Assembly: GCA_902633335.1 (NCBI GenBank)
Contig: CACPFY010000001.1
Location: 1-64,000 of the forward strand
Length of the DNA: 64,000 nucleotides
Reading direction: 5' to 3'
Origin: an uncultured Pelagibacteraceae bacterium
GTDB taxonomy: Bacteria > Pseudomonadota > Alphaproteobacteria > Pelagibacterales > Pelagibacteraceae
Position numbers and translations under genes: made by a program. The first letter of the stretch is position 1, and every line of letters starts with the position of its first letter. The notes beneath the pieces were generated by a model. That model saw only the letters and a program-made list of their open reading frames with translations, had not been told where the DNA came from and searched no databases. Positions 28,985-39,798 of this stretch are shown here, one piece after another.

Positions 28985-30199
28985 ATGGCAAAAATTAAGG
29001 TTAAAAATCCAATAGTTGAGCTAGATGGTGACGAAATGACTAGAATAATATGGTCATTTATTAAAAAAAAACTAATTGAGCCCTATCTTGAATTAGATAT
29101 CAAATATTTTGATTTGGGAATAGAAAGTAGAGACAAAACCTCTGATCAAATAACTGTTGATTGTGCAAAAGCAATTAAAGAATTTGGGGTTGGTATTAAA
29201 TGTGCGACTATCACTCCTGATGAAGCAAGAGTAGAAGAGTTTAAATTAAAAAAAATGTGGAGATCGCCCAACGGTACAATTCGAAACATACTTGGTGGTA
29301 CCGTTTTTAGAGAGCCAATTATTTGTAAAAATGTACCGAAGTTAGTTCCTGGATGGACTAATCCAATTATTATTGGCAGGCATGCTTTTGGAGATCAATA
29401 TAAAGCTACAGATTTTCTTGTTCCAGGAAAAGGAAAGTTAGAAATAAGATGGACATCTGCTGATGGAAAACAAAAAAAAGAATTTGAAGTATTTAATTTC
29501 CCAAGCTCAGGTGTTGCTTTATCAATGTATAATTTAGATGATTCAATAAGAGATTTCGCAAAAGCTTGTATGAATTACGGTCTTCAAAGAAATTATCCAG
29601 TTTACATGTCAACAAAAAATACAATTTTAAAAGGTTACGACGGAAGATTTAAGGACTTGTTTCAAGAAGTTTTTGATAAACAATTCAAAGAAAAATTTCA
29701 AAAAGCAAAATTAACTTACGAACACAGATTAATAGACGATATGGTAGCATGTGCAATGAAATGGAATGGTGGATACGTATGGGCTTGTAAAAATTATGAT
29801 GGAGATGTTCAGTCCGACACCGTTGCGCAAGGATTTGGTTCTTTAGGATTAATGACTAGTGTTTTAATGACACCTGATGGAAAGACAGTGGAGTCAGAAG
29901 CAGCGCACGGCACAGTTACTAGGCATTATAGGATGCATCAACAAGGAAAAGAGACATCAACGAATCCAATTGCATCTATATTTGCTTGGACTAGAGGTTT
30001 AGCACATAGAGGAAAGCTTGATAATAATGATGAATTAATCAAATTTTCTAAAAGTTTAGAAGAAGTCTGCATTAATACAGTTGAGAGTGGCTCAATGACA
30101 AAAGATTTGGCAATATTGATCGATAAATCTACAAAGTATTTAACTACTAATCAGTTTTTAGAGGCTATAGATAGTAATCTAAAAAAAAAGCTTAATTAA
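28985..30199 (+). CDS. icd: Isocitrate dehydrogenase (NADP)
   Basis: Icd converts isocitrate to 2-oxoglutarate in the TCA cycle. The protein is the eukaryotic-like homodimeric type of 404 residues: [33 protein letters not shown] and [14 protein letters not shown], the last carrying the NADP-binding region. This type is usual in alphaproteobacteria. It is transcribed alone, and its 3' end overlaps the convergent alaS by 8 bp. Confidence 0.96.
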   Translation: MAKIKVKNPIVELDGDEMTRIIWSFIKKKLIEPYLELDIKYFDLGIESRDKTSDQITVDCAKAIKEFGVGIKCATITPDEARVEEFKLKKMWRSPNGTIRNILGGTVFREPIICKNVPKLVPGWTNPIIIGRHAFGDQYKATDFLVPGKGKLEIRWTSADGKQKKEFEVFNFPSSGVALSMYNLDDSIRDFAKACMNYGLQRNYPVYMSTKNTILKGYDGRFKDLFQEVFDKQFKEKFQKAKLTYEHRLIDDMVACAMKWNGGYVWACKNYDGDVQSDTVAQGFGSLGLMTSVLMTPDGKTVESEAAHGTVTRHYRMHQQGKETSTNPIASIFAWTRGLAHRGKLDNNDELIKFSKSLEEVCINTVESGSMTKDLAILIDKSTKYLTTNQFLEAIDSNLKKKLN

Positions 30200-32867
30200 T
30201 TGTTTTTGATATCTCTTTAAAAGCTTTCTCAACTTTATCCTTATCTACTCCTCCTGCTTGGGCAAAATCTTTTCGCCCACCACCACCTTTTCCGCCTAAC
30301 GTTTTAGATGCAATTTTAACTAAATTTACAGCATCATACTTTGAGGTTAGATCTTTTGAAACGCCCACGGCTACGCCAACTTTATCCTCAAAAATTGAAA
30401 TACAAATTATAATTCCTGATTTAATTTCTTTCTTACCTTGATCAATAATTCCCCTAAGTTCTTTTGACGGGAAGTCTTTTAATAATTGTTCTCTTATCTT
30501 TATTTTACCTATTTTTCTCTCTTTAATTATATTTTTACTTTTATCTTTTTTGATATTTTCAATTCTAACTAGACTCAATTGTTTGCTTAAATTTTTTAGG
30601 TTCTCAGATAAATTTAATTGATCCCTATAATCTGGTGTTATTTTTAAAAATTGAAGTTCTTTTTTTATTTTTTCAATTTCTTCATTTAAATTTTTCTCTT
30701 TTAAAGACTTGTTTTGTTTTAAATGTTTTTCATGTTTTTCTAATTGCTTATCTCTCAAAGCTTCTACTCTTCGCACTCCAGAAGCAATTGACGACTGACT
30801 TATAACTTTAAATTTTCCCACATCTTTTGTATTTTTTACATGTGTACCACCACATAACTCTGTTGAGAAAAAACCATTATTTTCTTTTCCCATAAATACC
30901 ACTCTCACCTCTTCTCCATATTTTTCACCAAACAGCGCTAGGGCACCCAATTTTACTGCTTCTTTTGGTGTCATAATTCTTGTTTGAACATCGCTACCGC
31001 CATCAACAATTTCATTTACCGCTGCATTAATTTTTGTCATCTCGCTTTCATCAATTGGTTTGTTATGACTAAAATCAAACCTTAATCTCTCAGGTGAAAC
31101 TAAAGAACCTTTTTGAGTAACATGTTTTCCAAGAGTTCTACGTAAAGACTCATGTAGTAAATGCGTGGCTGAGTGATTTGCTCTTGAATTATTTCTTTTT
31201 TCAATATCTATTTCCAAATTTACACTTTGTCCTACTTTAATTTTTCCTTTTTTAATATCTCCATAATGAACAAAAAGATCTCCCATTTTTTTTTGAGTAT
31301 CTTTAATATTTATTTCACACCCTGATGTGTAGATTATACCTTGATCTCCTACTTGACCGCCAGACTCACCATAAAAAGGGGTCTGATTTGTTATTATTTC
31401 AATTTTGTCTCCATTGCTTGCAGTATCAACAAATTTATTATCTTTTGATATTTTTAAGATAACTCCTTCTGCTTTATCAAATTCATATCCTAAAAATTCT
31501 GTTGGTTTTAATTCTTCTCTGATTTTAAACCATCTTTCTTCAACAGATTTATCTCCAGATCCTTTCCAGTTTGCTCTTGCTAAAGCTTTGCTTTTTTCCA
31601 TTTCTTTTTCAAAGGAATAACTATCAACTTTAATATTTTTTGTTCGTAAAATATCAGCAGTTAAGTCAACCGGGAAACCATAGGTGTCATATAATTTAAA
31701 AGCTACTGAACCTGGTAGAATATTATTTTTTACTTTGGACAAATTATCTTCAAGAATTTTCATACCTCTTTCAAGAAGTGAAGAAAACTTTTCTTCCTCG
31801 TTTTTTAAAGTTTCAATAATAAGATCTTTACCATTTGTTAATTCTGGATAACTATTTTTCATCTCGTCTGACAAAACACTGAAAAGTTTGTGAAAAAGCG
31901 GTGATTTACTTCCAAGAGAATGAGCGTGTCTCATACCTCTTCGCATTATTCTCCTTAAAACATAACCTCGACCTTCGTTTGAAGGCAAAATTCCTTCAGC
32001 AATTAAAAAACTACTAGCTCTAAGATGATCGGCTATAACTCTATGACTAGCTATAGTTTTCTGATTGATTGGAGTTTTAGTTATTTCTGATGATGATGCC
32101 ATTATTTTTCTAAAATGATCTATTTCATAATTATCGTGTGTACCTTGTAGTACAGCAGTCATTCTCTCAAGACCCATGCCTGTATCTACTGAAGGTTTAG
32201 GAAGATTAATTCTTTTTTCTTTAGAAACTTGTTCGTATTGCATAAAGACGAGATTCCATATCTCAATAAATCTATCTCCATCTTGTTCTGGGCTTCCAGG
32301 TGGTCCTCCTTTTAATTTTTCTCCATGGTCATAAAAAATTTCAGAACATGGTCCACACGGTCCGGTGTCACCCATCGACCAAAAGTTATCTGCTGTTGAA
32401 ATTCTTATTATTTTACTTTCACTCAGCCCAGCTATTTTTTTCCATAAATTAAAAGATTCATCATCTTCATGAAAAACAGTCACAGAAAGTTTGTCTTTAG
32501 GTAATTTAAAATCTTTTGTTAGTAAATTCCAAGCATGATGTATTGCTTGCTCTTTAAAGTAATCACCAAATGAAAAATTTCCTAGCATCTCAAAAAAAGT
32601 ATGGTGTCTTGGTGTATAGCCTACGTTTTCAAGATCATTATGTTTTCCCCCTGCTCTTACACATTTTTGTGATGTCGTTGCTGTTTTGTATGGTCTTTTT
32701 TCTAGCCCGGTGAAAACATTCTTAAATTGTACCATTCCAGAATTAGTAAACATTAAGGTCGGATCGTTGTTAGGCACAAGATTACTTGAGTCTACTATTT
32801 GATGATTATTTTTCTTAAAATACTCTAAAAACTTTTTTCTTACATCTGTAAGTAAAATTTGGCTCAT
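30192..32867 (-). CDS. alaS: Alanyl-tRNA synthetase
   Basis: This is a class II synthetase charging tRNA-Ala. The N-terminal catalytic domain shows [18 protein letters not shown], and the editing domain has the zinc ligands in NHSATHLLH and CGGTHV. A coiled region (about 700-760) and the C-terminal C-Ala domain with [16 protein letters not shown] complete the protein. The 891 residues are full length. It lies downstream of the DUF779 gene on the same strand with a 43-bp gap. Confidence 0.97.
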   Translation of the reverse strand: MSQILLTDVRKKFLEYFKKNNHQIVDSSNLVPNNDPTLMFTNSGMVQFKNVFTGLEKRPYKTATTSQKCVRAGGKHNDLENVGYTPRHHTFFEMLGNFSFGDYFKEQAIHHAWNLLTKDFKLPKDKLSVTVFHEDDESFNLWKKIAGLSESKIIRISTADNFWSMGDTGPCGPCSEIFYDHGEKLKGGPPGSPEQDGDRFIEIWNLVFMQYEQVSKEKRINLPKPSVDTGMGLERMTAVLQGTHDNYEIDHFRKIMASSSEITKTPINQKTIASHRVIADHLRASSFLIAEGILPSNEGRGYVLRRIMRRGMRHAHSLGSKSPLFHKLFSVLSDEMKNSYPELTNGKDLIIETLKNEEEKFSSLLERGMKILEDNLSKVKNNILPGSVAFKLYDTYGFPVDLTADILRTKNIKVDSYSFEKEMEKSKALARANWKGSGDKSVEERWFKIREELKPTEFLGYEFDKAEGVILKISKDNKFVDTASNGDKIEIITNQTPFYGESGGQVGDQGIIYTSGCEINIKDTQKKMGDLFVHYGDIKKGKIKVGQSVNLEIDIEKRNNSRANHSATHLLHESLRRTLGKHVTQKGSLVSPERLRFDFSHNKPIDESEMTKINAAVNEIVDGGSDVQTRIMTPKEAVKLGALALFGEKYGEEVRVVFMGKENNGFFSTELCGGTHVKNTKDVGKFKVISQSSIASGVRRVEALRDKQLEKHEKHLKQNKSLKEKNLNEEIEKIKKELQFLKITPDYRDQLNLSENLKNLSKQLSLVRIENIKKDKSKNIIKERKIGKIKIREQLLKDFPSKELRGIIDQGKKEIKSGIIICISIFEDKVGVAVGVSKDLTSKYDAVNLVKIASKTLGGKGGGGRKDFAQAGGVDKDKVEKAFKEISKTIN

Positions 32868-32910
32868 ACTTTATTAAATACAGATATTTGTAAGGTTGTC
32901 TATATAGAGA

Positions 32911-33267
32911 TTAATTAGTTTTTGATTTATCGTTATCAACTACCACACAAATTTCTGATTTAGTGAGAAATCTTTGTCCAGTCCCATTATCAAGTGAAAA
33001 CATGCCTCCAATACCTTTGACGGCATCAATAGTTAAATCTGTATGTTTCCATTTCTCATACTGGTCTTCATTCATATAAAAGGGTGTCCCATCAACTTCT
33101 CCCAACTTTACATCGCTATTTCCAACCATATATTCTTTAGCCGGATAACACATAGGTGCGCTTCCGTCACAACATCCTCCAGATTGATGAAATAAAAGAT
33201 CATCTCCATGAACCTCTTTAATCTCACTTAGTAGTTTTTTTGCTGATAAAGTGAATGATACTTTCAT
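32911..33267 (-). CDS. DUF779 family protein
   Basis: DUF779 proteins are small and usually encoded next to an acetaldehyde-type aldehyde dehydrogenase, as here. The conserved Cys cluster HQSGGCCDGSAPMC is visible (about residues 28-41), suggesting metal or thiol chemistry. The role is not established. I start it at the internal ATG at 33267 (MKVSFTLS): the first ORF-track ATG (33285) lies inside a perfect hairpin and would add six unconserved residues. With that start the protein has 118 residues. Confidence 0.85.
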   Translation of the reverse strand: MKVSFTLSAKKLLSEIKEVHGDDLLFHQSGGCCDGSAPMCYPAKEYMVGNSDVKLGEVDGTPFYMNEDQYEKWKHTDLTIDAVKGIGGMFSLDNGTGQRFLTKSEICVVVDNDKSKTN

Positions 33268-33278
33268 TTTATTATTTC

Positions 33279-33303
33279 GGCCCATGATTAAGAATCATGG
33301 GCC
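33279..33303 (-). terminator. Perfect intercistronic hairpin between aldehyde dehydrogenase and DUF779
   Basis: Arms GGCCCATGATT and AATCATGGGCC pair over 11 bp around a 3-base loop. On the transcribed (minus) strand no U run follows the stem, so it is better read as an mRNA-processing or stability element, or a partial terminator, than as a canonical intrinsic terminator. It is unusually G+C-rich for this window. Confidence 0.55.
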
Positions 33304-33318
33304 ATTATATATTATTGG

Positions 33319-34872
33319 TTAAAAGAAGCCTAATTTTTTCTCACTGTAAGACACGTGTAAATTTTTCACTTGTCTGTAATGATTTAACATCATTTTGTGA
33401 GTCTCTCTTCCTATACCAGATTGTTTATATCCTCCAAAAGCAGCATGAGCAGGATAAGCGTGGTAACAGTTTGTCCAAACTCTTCCAGCTTGTATCTCTC
33501 TTCCCATTCTGTATGCAAGATTTCCATTTCTAGTCCAAACACCTGCGCCTAAACCGTAAAGTGTATCATTAGCTATTTCTAATGCCTCTTTTTCATCTTT
33601 GAACTTTGTTACTGAAACAACTGGTCCAAAAATTTCCTCTTGGAATATTCGCATTTTGTTATTTCCTTCAAAAATAGTTGGTTGGATATAATTTCCTTTT
33701 TCCAATCCACTATTTAATTTAGCTACACTGCCTCCAGTTAGAACTTTGGCACCTTCTTTCTTACCAAGATCTAAATAAGATTTGATCTTCTCCATTTGTT
33801 CCAAAGAAGCTTGGGCCCCTATCATAGTTTCCATTTTTAAAGGATTGTCTTGTTTAACAGCTTTTGTTCTAGCAATAGCCTTTTTCATGAATTTATCATA
33901 AATTGACTCTTGTACTAAAACTCTGCTCGGACAAGTACAAACTTCACCTTGGTTAAGTGTAAACATTGCAAATCCTTCTAGACATTTGTCGAAGAAGTCA
34001 TCATCTTTATCCATAACATCTTCAAAGAAAATGTTTGGAGATTTACCACCTAATTCCAATGTAATTGGTATAAGGTTTTGTGATGCATATTGCATGATTA
34101 GCCGACCAGTAGTTGTTTCTCCAGTAAAAGCTATCTTCTTTATTCTTTTAGAAGAAGCTAATGGTTTACCTGCCTCAAGGCCGTAACCACTAACTACATT
34201 AACAACACCTTTCGGTAATAAATCACCAATCAGTTCCATCATTATCATGATAGAAGCTGGCGTTTGCTCTGCTGGTTTTAAAACCACACAGTTTCCTGCC
34301 GCAAGTGCTGGTGCTAATTTCCATGTAGCCATAAGCAATGGGAAGTTCCAAGGTATAATTTGTCCAACTACTCCAAGTGGTTCGGGTATGTGATAAGAAT
34401 ATTCACTATTACTTATCTCAGCTACCGACCCTTCCTCTGCTCTAATCACTCCAGCAAAATATCTCCAGTGATCAATGACCAATGGTAAATCTGCAGCCAT
34501 ACATTCTCTTATAGGCTTACCATTATCTAAACATTCTGCTGTCGCTAGTAAGTTAAGATTTTTCTCTATGACATCAGCAATTTTATTGAGGATATTTGAT
34601 CTCTCAGTAATTGAAGTCTTTCCCCAAGCTGGAAAAGCTGCATGTGCTGCGTCTAAAGCAAAATCAATGTCTTTTTCGTTCGATCGTGGCACCTGACAGA
34701 TAACTTCATTTGTAATTGGTGTTGTATTATCAAAATACTTTCCAGATTTTGGTTCTACAAACTTTCCATTTACATAGTTCCCGTATTTTGCCTTAAACGG
34801 AAACTTCACTTTTAAGTGTGAGGTATCTAGGCTGGGTGACATTTTCGAGCTACTTGATTGTTGTGTACTCAT
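33319..34872 (-). CDS. NAD-dependent aldehyde dehydrogenase (AldB/ExaC type)
   Basis: The enzyme oxidises an aldehyde to its acid with NAD; the closest well-known relatives oxidise acetaldehyde (AldB, ExaC). Catalytic residues are visible: Asn in IIPWNFPLL, Glu in TLELGGKSP, and the nucleophile in [11 protein letters not shown]. The substrate call rests on the linked DUF779 gene and the GEVCTCPSR region. The 517 residues include a Ser-rich N-terminal stretch of about 15. A strong AAGGAGGGG ribosome-binding site precedes the ATG. It could help oxidise volatile aldehydes or alcohol-derived carbon. Confidence 0.9.
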   Translation of the reverse strand: MSTQQSSSSKMSPSLDTSHLKVKFPFKAKYGNYVNGKFVEPKSGKYFDNTTPITNEVICQVPRSNEKDIDFALDAAHAAFPAWGKTSITERSNILNKIADVIEKNLNLLATAECLDNGKPIRECMAADLPLVIDHWRYFAGVIRAEEGSVAEISNSEYSYHIPEPLGVVGQIIPWNFPLLMATWKLAPALAAGNCVVLKPAEQTPASIMIMMELIGDLLPKGVVNVVSGYGLEAGKPLASSKRIKKIAFTGETTTGRLIMQYASQNLIPITLELGGKSPNIFFEDVMDKDDDFFDKCLEGFAMFTLNQGEVCTCPSRVLVQESIYDKFMKKAIARTKAVKQDNPLKMETMIGAQASLEQMEKIKSYLDLGKKEGAKVLTGGSVAKLNSGLEKGNYIQPTIFEGNNKMRIFQEEIFGPVVSVTKFKDEKEALEIANDTLYGLGAGVWTRNGNLAYRMGREIQAGRVWTNCYHAYPAHAAFGGYKQSGIGRETHKMMLNHYRQVKNLHVSYSEKKLGFF

Positions 34873-35005
34873 TTCCCCTCCTTGTTAATATTTTAATTAA
34901 ACCCAATATTGACAAACTTGTACAGACTTAATTGATAATTATTTTCAATTACAATTATAAGTTGATTCAATTAATAGTTGCTTAATATTTCATGGGAAAC
35001 GAGAA

Positions 35006-35026
35006 TTGGGGGTCAATGACCCCCAA
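35006..35026 (-). terminator. Perfect hairpin downstream of recA
   Basis: Arms TTGGGGGTCA and TGACCCCCAA are exact inverted repeats separated by one base, starting 15 bp past the recA stop on the minus strand. It is one of the most G+C-rich spots in the window. The U run sits before the stem, not after it (AAUUCUCGUUU follows), so it is an imperfect intrinsic terminator or a 3'-end stabiliser for recA mRNA. Confidence 0.55.
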
Positions 35027-35040
35027 AAAAACTTAGATGA

Positions 35041-36141
35041 CTATTTTTCCTCGTCTTTGCTAATCTTTTCTTTAGGTGAAGGATTGCCTTCAAGCTCTTT
35101 AGATATCGCTCCGGCCTTTTCTCTCACAGCTTTCTCGATTTCATCTGCAATGTTAGGATTTTTTTCCAAATATAATTTGGCATTCTCTTTCCCTTGCCCA
35201 ATTTTTTCACCTTTGTATGCGTACCAAGCGCCTGACTTCTCAATTATGTCTGCTTTAGCGCCTAGGTCGATTAATTCACCATTTTTACTGATACCTTTTC
35301 CATACATTAAATCGAACTCTACAACCTTAAAAGGAGGAGCTACCTTATTTTTGATAACTTTCACTCTTGTCGTATTTCCAATGATTTGATCTTTGTCTTT
35401 TATAGCACCAATTCTTCTAATATCCATTCTAACGGAAGAATAAAACTTTAATGCATTTCCACCTGATGTAGTTTCTGGATTTCCAAACATAACTCCAATT
35501 TTCATTCTAATTTGGTTTATGAAAATTACCATTGTATTTGACTTTGCTACTGAACCAGTAATTTTTCTTAATGCCTGACTCATTAATCTTGATTGCAAGC
35601 CTACATGGTGATCTCCCATTTCACCTTCTAATTCTGCTTTCGGTGTTAAGGCTGCTACAGAGTCTACTACTAACACTGAAATGGAACCTGATTTAATTAG
35701 AGTATCTGTTATTTCTAAAGCTTGCTCACCTGTATCAGGTTGAGAAATTAGCAGTTCATCAGTTTTAACTCCTAGCTTTTTTGCATAAGCAGGATCCATT
35801 GCATGCTCAGCATCAACAAAAGCACATATTCCTCCAGCTTTTTGAGCTTCAGCTACTACCTGTAAAGCCAAGGTTGTTTTACCTGAAGACTCTGGACCGT
35901 AAATTTCTATTATTCTTCCTTTTGGCAGTCCTCCAATACCTAATGCTAAATCTAAGCTCAAAGAACCTGTCGAAATTGCCTCTACGTCTAAAGCTTCTTG
36001 TTGGCCAAGTCTCATCACAGAGCCTTTTCCAAAATTTTGATCAATTTGGCTTATTGCTGCTTCTAAAGACTTGTTTTTTTCTTTTATTTCCTGAGTTTTT
36101 TTGTTGTCTGATTTAACAACTTTTAAATTATTTTTTGTCAT
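35041..36141 (-). CDS. recA: Recombinase RecA
   Basis: RecA forms filaments on single-stranded DNA for homologous recombination. Walker [10 protein letters not shown] lies at residues 82-90, and [19 protein letters not shown] and [20 protein letters not shown] are the Walker B and DNA-binding loop 2 regions. The 366 residues carry an acidic/Lys-rich C-terminal tail. It is flanked by a downstream hairpin and an upstream element resembling the alphaproteobacterial SOS box. Confidence 0.98.
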   Translation of the reverse strand: MTKNNLKVVKSDNKKTQEIKEKNKSLEAAISQIDQNFGKGSVMRLGQQEALDVEAISTGSLSLDLALGIGGLPKGRIIEIYGPESSGKTTLALQVVAEAQKAGGICAFVDAEHAMDPAYAKKLGVKTDELLISQPDTGEQALEITDTLIKSGSISVLVVDSVAALTPKAELEGEMGDHHVGLQSRLMSQALRKITGSVAKSNTMVIFINQIRMKIGVMFGNPETTSGGNALKFYSSVRMDIRRIGAIKDKDQIIGNTTRVKVIKNKVAPPFKVVEFDLMYGKGISKNGELIDLGAKADIIEKSGAWYAYKGEKIGQGKENAKLYLEKNPNIADEIEKAVREKAGAISKELEGNPSPKEKISKDEEK

Positions 36142-36180
36142 TTTTTATCCTTTTTTGTTCTTCGAATCGTTAATTTAAAT

Positions 36181-36195
36181 GTACACATTTTGTTC
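36181..36195 (-). promoter_or_regulatory. SOS-box-like element upstream of recA
   Basis: The plus strand reads GTAC-N7-GTTC, seven of eight matches to the alphaproteobacterial LexA box GTTC-N7-GTTC. It lies about 40-55 bp upstream of the recA start, just downstream of a TTGATA that could be a -35 box. One mismatch and A+T bias make chance plausible. Confidence 0.3.
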
Positions 36196-36234
36196 TTTTT
36201 ATCAAGTAAATAAAATTGTGATTTTTTTTATGTT

Positions 36235-37530
36235 TTAAGGTGTTTTGAAAGCCCTAATGTCCAGTCCCCCGATTTGGCTAAGTAATCTTAATTTTGAGAT
36301 TATAAGGTTCTTTTTTGCTTCCGCATTGGATATTCTGGCTTCTAAAAGTAAGCTTCTAGATTGAATAACTTCAAGGGTAGTTCTAGTATTTCCAGAGTCA
36401 TATTCCAAGGTTATGCCCTCATTAGCAATCTCAGCAGCTTTTAGTTGGGCCTCTGTAGAAGTTAAAACACTTTCGGCAGATTGATAAAAAGACCAAGAAT
36501 TTGATGTCTGAGTTTTAATCTCATTCTCCTTATCAACTAATAAAAGAGCATTTTGCTCCTTTTTATGTTTAAATTTTTTAATTGAGGAAAAATTTTTACC
36601 TCCTTGTATTATTGGCCAAGTAACAGTTGCTTTTACGGTTTCTTGCTCATCCTCATCAACAGTGGCGCTTAAATCTTTATTCTCAGTTTTTGAGTAGTTA
36701 AGATTTGCAGAAGGAGAGAGCTTTGCTTTTTCTACGCTCAATTCTCTCTCTGAAATTGCAAGATTAATCCTTGCGATTGCGAGGCTGGGGTTATTTAAGC
36801 TTGAAAGTTCCAGAGCACTTTTTAAATTTTGAGGCATTAAAAGAGAGATTTCAGAATTATCATTTAAATTTTTAGGGGCCTTAATTCTGTTGATTCTTTC
36901 AAACTCAGCTATAGCTGATGTGTATTCAGTATCAGCTTTAATAAAATCAGCTTGTGCTCCAGCCAATGAGGACTCGGACTGAGCTAAATCTGTCAAACTT
37001 ATTTCTCCCTTTTGAAGTCTAGACCTGTCAGACTCCACTTGACGTTCAAATAAATCAACATTAGCTAAATTAAAATCTTTGCTTTTGCTTTTAAAAATTA
37101 AATCGTAGTATGCTGATATCGAATTTAAAATAGTATCTTGTTCAACAATTTTATATTCATTTTGAGCTTTCTCAAATTCCAATCTTGATTTTTTTAAGTT
37201 GTTGTAACCTTGGAATCCTTGAAAAATTTTTTGATCTACCGAAATTTTCTTAGTTTCTGTATTTCTTTTTGTATTCCCAGATTGAGATCCAGATTGATCT
37301 ATTATATTTGAAGTTTCTTTACTTGATTGAGAACCAGAAATAGTTAGGCTAGGTAAAAACTCACTTATTGATATATTTTCGTTTTCTTTAATAGCTTTTA
37401 AATTTTCTCTTTCAGCGTTTAATTTTGGATTGTTCTTTAAAGCAGACTCAACATAAAAAAGAGCGCTATTATCTGCTAGCAAAATATTAAATTGGAATAT
37501 TGTAAAAAATATAATTATTTTTTTATACAT
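36235..37530 (-). CDS. TolC-family outer-membrane efflux protein
   Basis: TolC-like trimers form the outer-membrane exit duct for type I secretion and RND efflux. The sequence has a signal peptide ending about LLADN and two copies of the helical OEP repeat: SALFYVESALKNNPKLNAER in the first half and LKSALELSSLNNPSLAIARI in the second. The 431 residues match the family. No inner-membrane pump or adaptor gene is adjacent, so it may serve several systems. Confidence 0.88.
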   Translation of the reverse strand: MYKKIIIFFTIFQFNILLADNSALFYVESALKNNPKLNAERENLKAIKENENISISEFLPSLTISGSQSSKETSNIIDQSGSQSGNTKRNTETKKISVDQKIFQGFQGYNNLKKSRLEFEKAQNEYKIVEQDTILNSISAYYDLIFKSKSKDFNLANVDLFERQVESDRSRLQKGEISLTDLAQSESSLAGAQADFIKADTEYTSAIAEFERINRIKAPKNLNDNSEISLLMPQNLKSALELSSLNNPSLAIARINLAISERELSVEKAKLSPSANLNYSKTENKDLSATVDEDEQETVKATVTWPIIQGGKNFSSIKKFKHKKEQNALLLVDKENEIKTQTSNSWSFYQSAESVLTSTEAQLKAAEIANEGITLEYDSGNTRTTLEVIQSRSLLLEARISNAEAKKNLIISKLRLLSQIGGLDIRAFKTP

Positions 37531-38421
37531 TTAAAATTTTATTTGTTTAATTTTATGTCTCTTATCTATAAAAAAAACAAAATCATTATCTTGATATCTC
37601 GTCGACATATTTTTTGTTAATCTCTCATAAAACATAATAAATCTCTTCATCTGTTTTGTATTCATAGTTCTCTTTTTTTTTGACCTTGATCTTAACTTTT
37701 TTTCTTGAAGAAGCCTCCATTTAAGAACATACTTAAAATTCGGAACTTTTAAATAGATCTTTTTATCTATTAAATCATAAATCTTCTTATAACTTGTCTT
37801 CAATTCATTATTTACTTTTTTCCTCCAAGTCAACTTGGTGTCCTCATATTTTTCTAAAATATTTACTGGTTTTTTCAATTCTTCTAATTTCTGAGGTTTT
37901 GCACCAACGCACCATCCTTCTAATATTATTATGTCCGGTTTTTTAAGAATTTTCTGCCAATATCGAAACTTAAATCTGTCATCTATTGATTTATCAAATT
38001 TAGGTATTCTTACACTTTTAAAATTTTTTTTTAAAAGTGCTTTTAAAACATTGTAAAGCATTTTACAGTCATGAGTTCCTGGAACACCGCGAGTCAAAAA
38101 CAAAGGGTGCACAGAATTTGACATTTTTCGTCTCTCTAAAGCAGTTTTATAGAAATCATCAATTGAGAAACAAGCTACATTTAAATTAAAATAATAATGA
38201 AATATTATTTTTAAAATTTGAGAAATTGTTGATTTTCCAGATCCTTGGCCCCCTGATAAACCTATTATAAAAGGTCTATTTTTAAATTTATAAAGCTCGA
38301 ATATTTTTTTGCAAAAAGGAAGGTAGAAATATTTTAATTGTTTTTGTTTATCTTGAAATTTTTCACCAATATGTTCCTGTTTTTTTACAAATTTTAAATA
38401 TTTTTTTTTAAAATCCGACAT
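37531..38421 (-). CDS. D-glycerate 3-kinase-like P-loop kinase
   Basis: Members of this family phosphorylate D-glycerate to 3-phosphoglycerate, feeding glycolate- or serine-derived carbon into central metabolism. The P-loop GLSGGQGSGKSTIS is at about residues 54-67, followed by FSIDDFYKTALERRKMS and LTRGVPGTHD, the plant GLYK/YGR205w pattern. The 296 residues are normal. Its stop abuts the tolC-like start. The substrate is inferred from the family. Confidence 0.82.
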   Translation of the reverse strand: MSDFKKKYLKFVKKQEHIGEKFQDKQKQLKYFYLPFCKKIFELYKFKNRPFIIGLSGGQGSGKSTISQILKIIFHYYFNLNVACFSIDDFYKTALERRKMSNSVHPLFLTRGVPGTHDCKMLYNVLKALLKKNFKSVRIPKFDKSIDDRFKFRYWQKILKKPDIIILEGWCVGAKPQKLEELKKPVNILEKYEDTKLTWRKKVNNELKTSYKKIYDLIDKKIYLKVPNFKYVLKWRLLQEKKLRSRSKKKRTMNTKQMKRFIMFYERLTKNMSTRYQDNDFVFFIDKRHKIKQIKF

Positions 38422-38437
38422 TGTCCAAGTTTTTTTA

Positions 38438-38803
38438 TTATTTTTTTTTGTCTAAAGGATGATTGTTTCCATCTGCCACACTAACATTATCCAGTTTAAA
38501 GGTGTCAATTTCGTCTATACATCCAACATTGAAACCTGTTAATGCTGGATTTATTCTTGGATTATGATGTGTATATATACCGCAATTTGAGCAAAAAAAA
38601 TGTTTAGCTGTTTTAGAGTGAAATTGATACATTTTTAAATTCTCTCTGCCTTTTGTGATTTTAAAATCCTCATTTTTGACCATAGACATAATCGCTCCTT
38701 TTCTTTTACAAATAGAACAGTTGCATCTTATTGTTTTTGCTAATTGGTCAGGTACGTTTATTTCTGCTTCCACTTCACCACAATGACATTTAAGTTTTCT
38801 CAT
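38438..38803 (-). CDS. GFA/CENP-V family zinc protein
   Basis: This is a small zinc protein of the glutathione-dependent formaldehyde-activating (GFA) fold. The ligand Cys pattern is clear: CHC near residue 6, CNCSIC near 28, and FCSNCGIYTHHNPR near 70. The 121 residues are typical. Most members have no proven function and the GFA name is historic. It precedes the glycerate kinase gene on the same strand with a 16-bp gap. Confidence 0.85.
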   Translation of the reverse strand: MRKLKCHCGEVEAEINVPDQLAKTIRCNCSICKRKGAIMSMVKNEDFKITKGRENLKMYQFHSKTAKHFFCSNCGIYTHHNPRINPALTGFNVGCIDEIDTFKLDNVSVADGNNHPLDKKK

Positions 38804-38925
38804 ATTAAATTATAACTCATTTTCTTGATGCAACGTAACAATTATAAACACTGAAAATATTATGATTTATAATGTTCTCGTTTTGATTCTCTTTTGACTC
38901 TATTTTAGACTCTAAATTCAACTTT

Positions 38926-39798
38926 TTAGTGTATTACTTTATCTGTGTCTACCAACTCTAAGTCCATATTTTCTAATATTTTTTTGTTCGATTTTGTAGA
39001 AATCATATAAATAAAAATATTAAATATAACAATTGTAATTTGAAGTATTGTAGAAATCAGTCCAACATAGGGTTGCAGATATGAAAGTAAAACTAAAAAA
39101 AGCGCAGATCTAATAAATACGTTCATTTTAAATACAGCAATAATTGAGAAAGAATGAATTATTAATTTAAATAATGACATTTTGGATGGACCAAAATATC
39201 TTTTTCCTCTTATACAATTAATGTTTCCAAGATTTGCAATTTTATTTTTCAGAGTGCTGGCAAAACAATAGATAATTGTTGGCTCTTTTATAATTGTTTT
39301 AGCATCATTTTTAGTTATCAAACTATAATGCCCAAAATTCATTAATTTTCCGGTAAATATTAATGTAAGTGCTTTATGTAGAGAGTAAAAAAAAGTAAAT
39401 ATTGGACCCTCAGATCTTTTTACTCTTTTGGCTACTACTGAAACATTTTGTAATTCCTTCGCTTTAAAAATCAAATCAGATATTTCTTCTGGTCTATCTT
39501 CTCCGTCTGCATCCATTAAGATTAAATTATCAAGTTGATAATTTTTCAGAGCATATTTAATACCATTAGCTATGCAAATTGCATGTCCTTGATTTATCCT
39601 CATATTTAAAATTTCAATCATCTTAAGATTTGAAGGCAATGACAGTGAAGGAGCTTTCTCTTTAGAGCCATCATTTATTGCTATTAAGCTAAAAGAAATA
39701 TCTTTAAACGCTGATGTCACCTTGTTAATTTCATTTACCAATTTCGTAAATGATTCCCAGTCATTATATACCGGAGTTATAATAACAATATTTTTCAT
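38926..39798 (-). CDS. GT2-family membrane glycosyltransferase
   Basis: The N-terminal GT-A domain begins IVIITPVYNDWESF and has the nucleotide-binding LILMDADGEDRPEEI (a DxD-like site), then two C-terminal membrane helices (about 225-280). This resembles GtrB/DPM-type enzymes that move a sugar onto polyprenyl phosphate. I start it at the internal ATG at 39798, which overlaps the stop of the upstream gene as ATGA. The next gene is a predicted PMT-type transferase that would use such a donor. Confidence 0.8.
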   Translation of the reverse strand: MKNIVIITPVYNDWESFTKLVNEINKVTSAFKDISFSLIAINDGSKEKAPSLSLPSNLKMIEILNMRINQGHAICIANGIKYALKNYQLDNLILMDADGEDRPEEISDLIFKAKELQNVSVVAKRVKRSEGPIFTFFYSLHKALTLIFTGKLMNFGHYSLITKNDAKTIIKEPTIIYCFASTLKNKIANLGNINCIRGKRYFGPSKMSLFKLIIHSFSIIAVFKMNVFIRSALFLVLLSYLQPYVGLISTILQITIVIFNIFIYMISTKSNKKILENMDLELVDTDKVIH

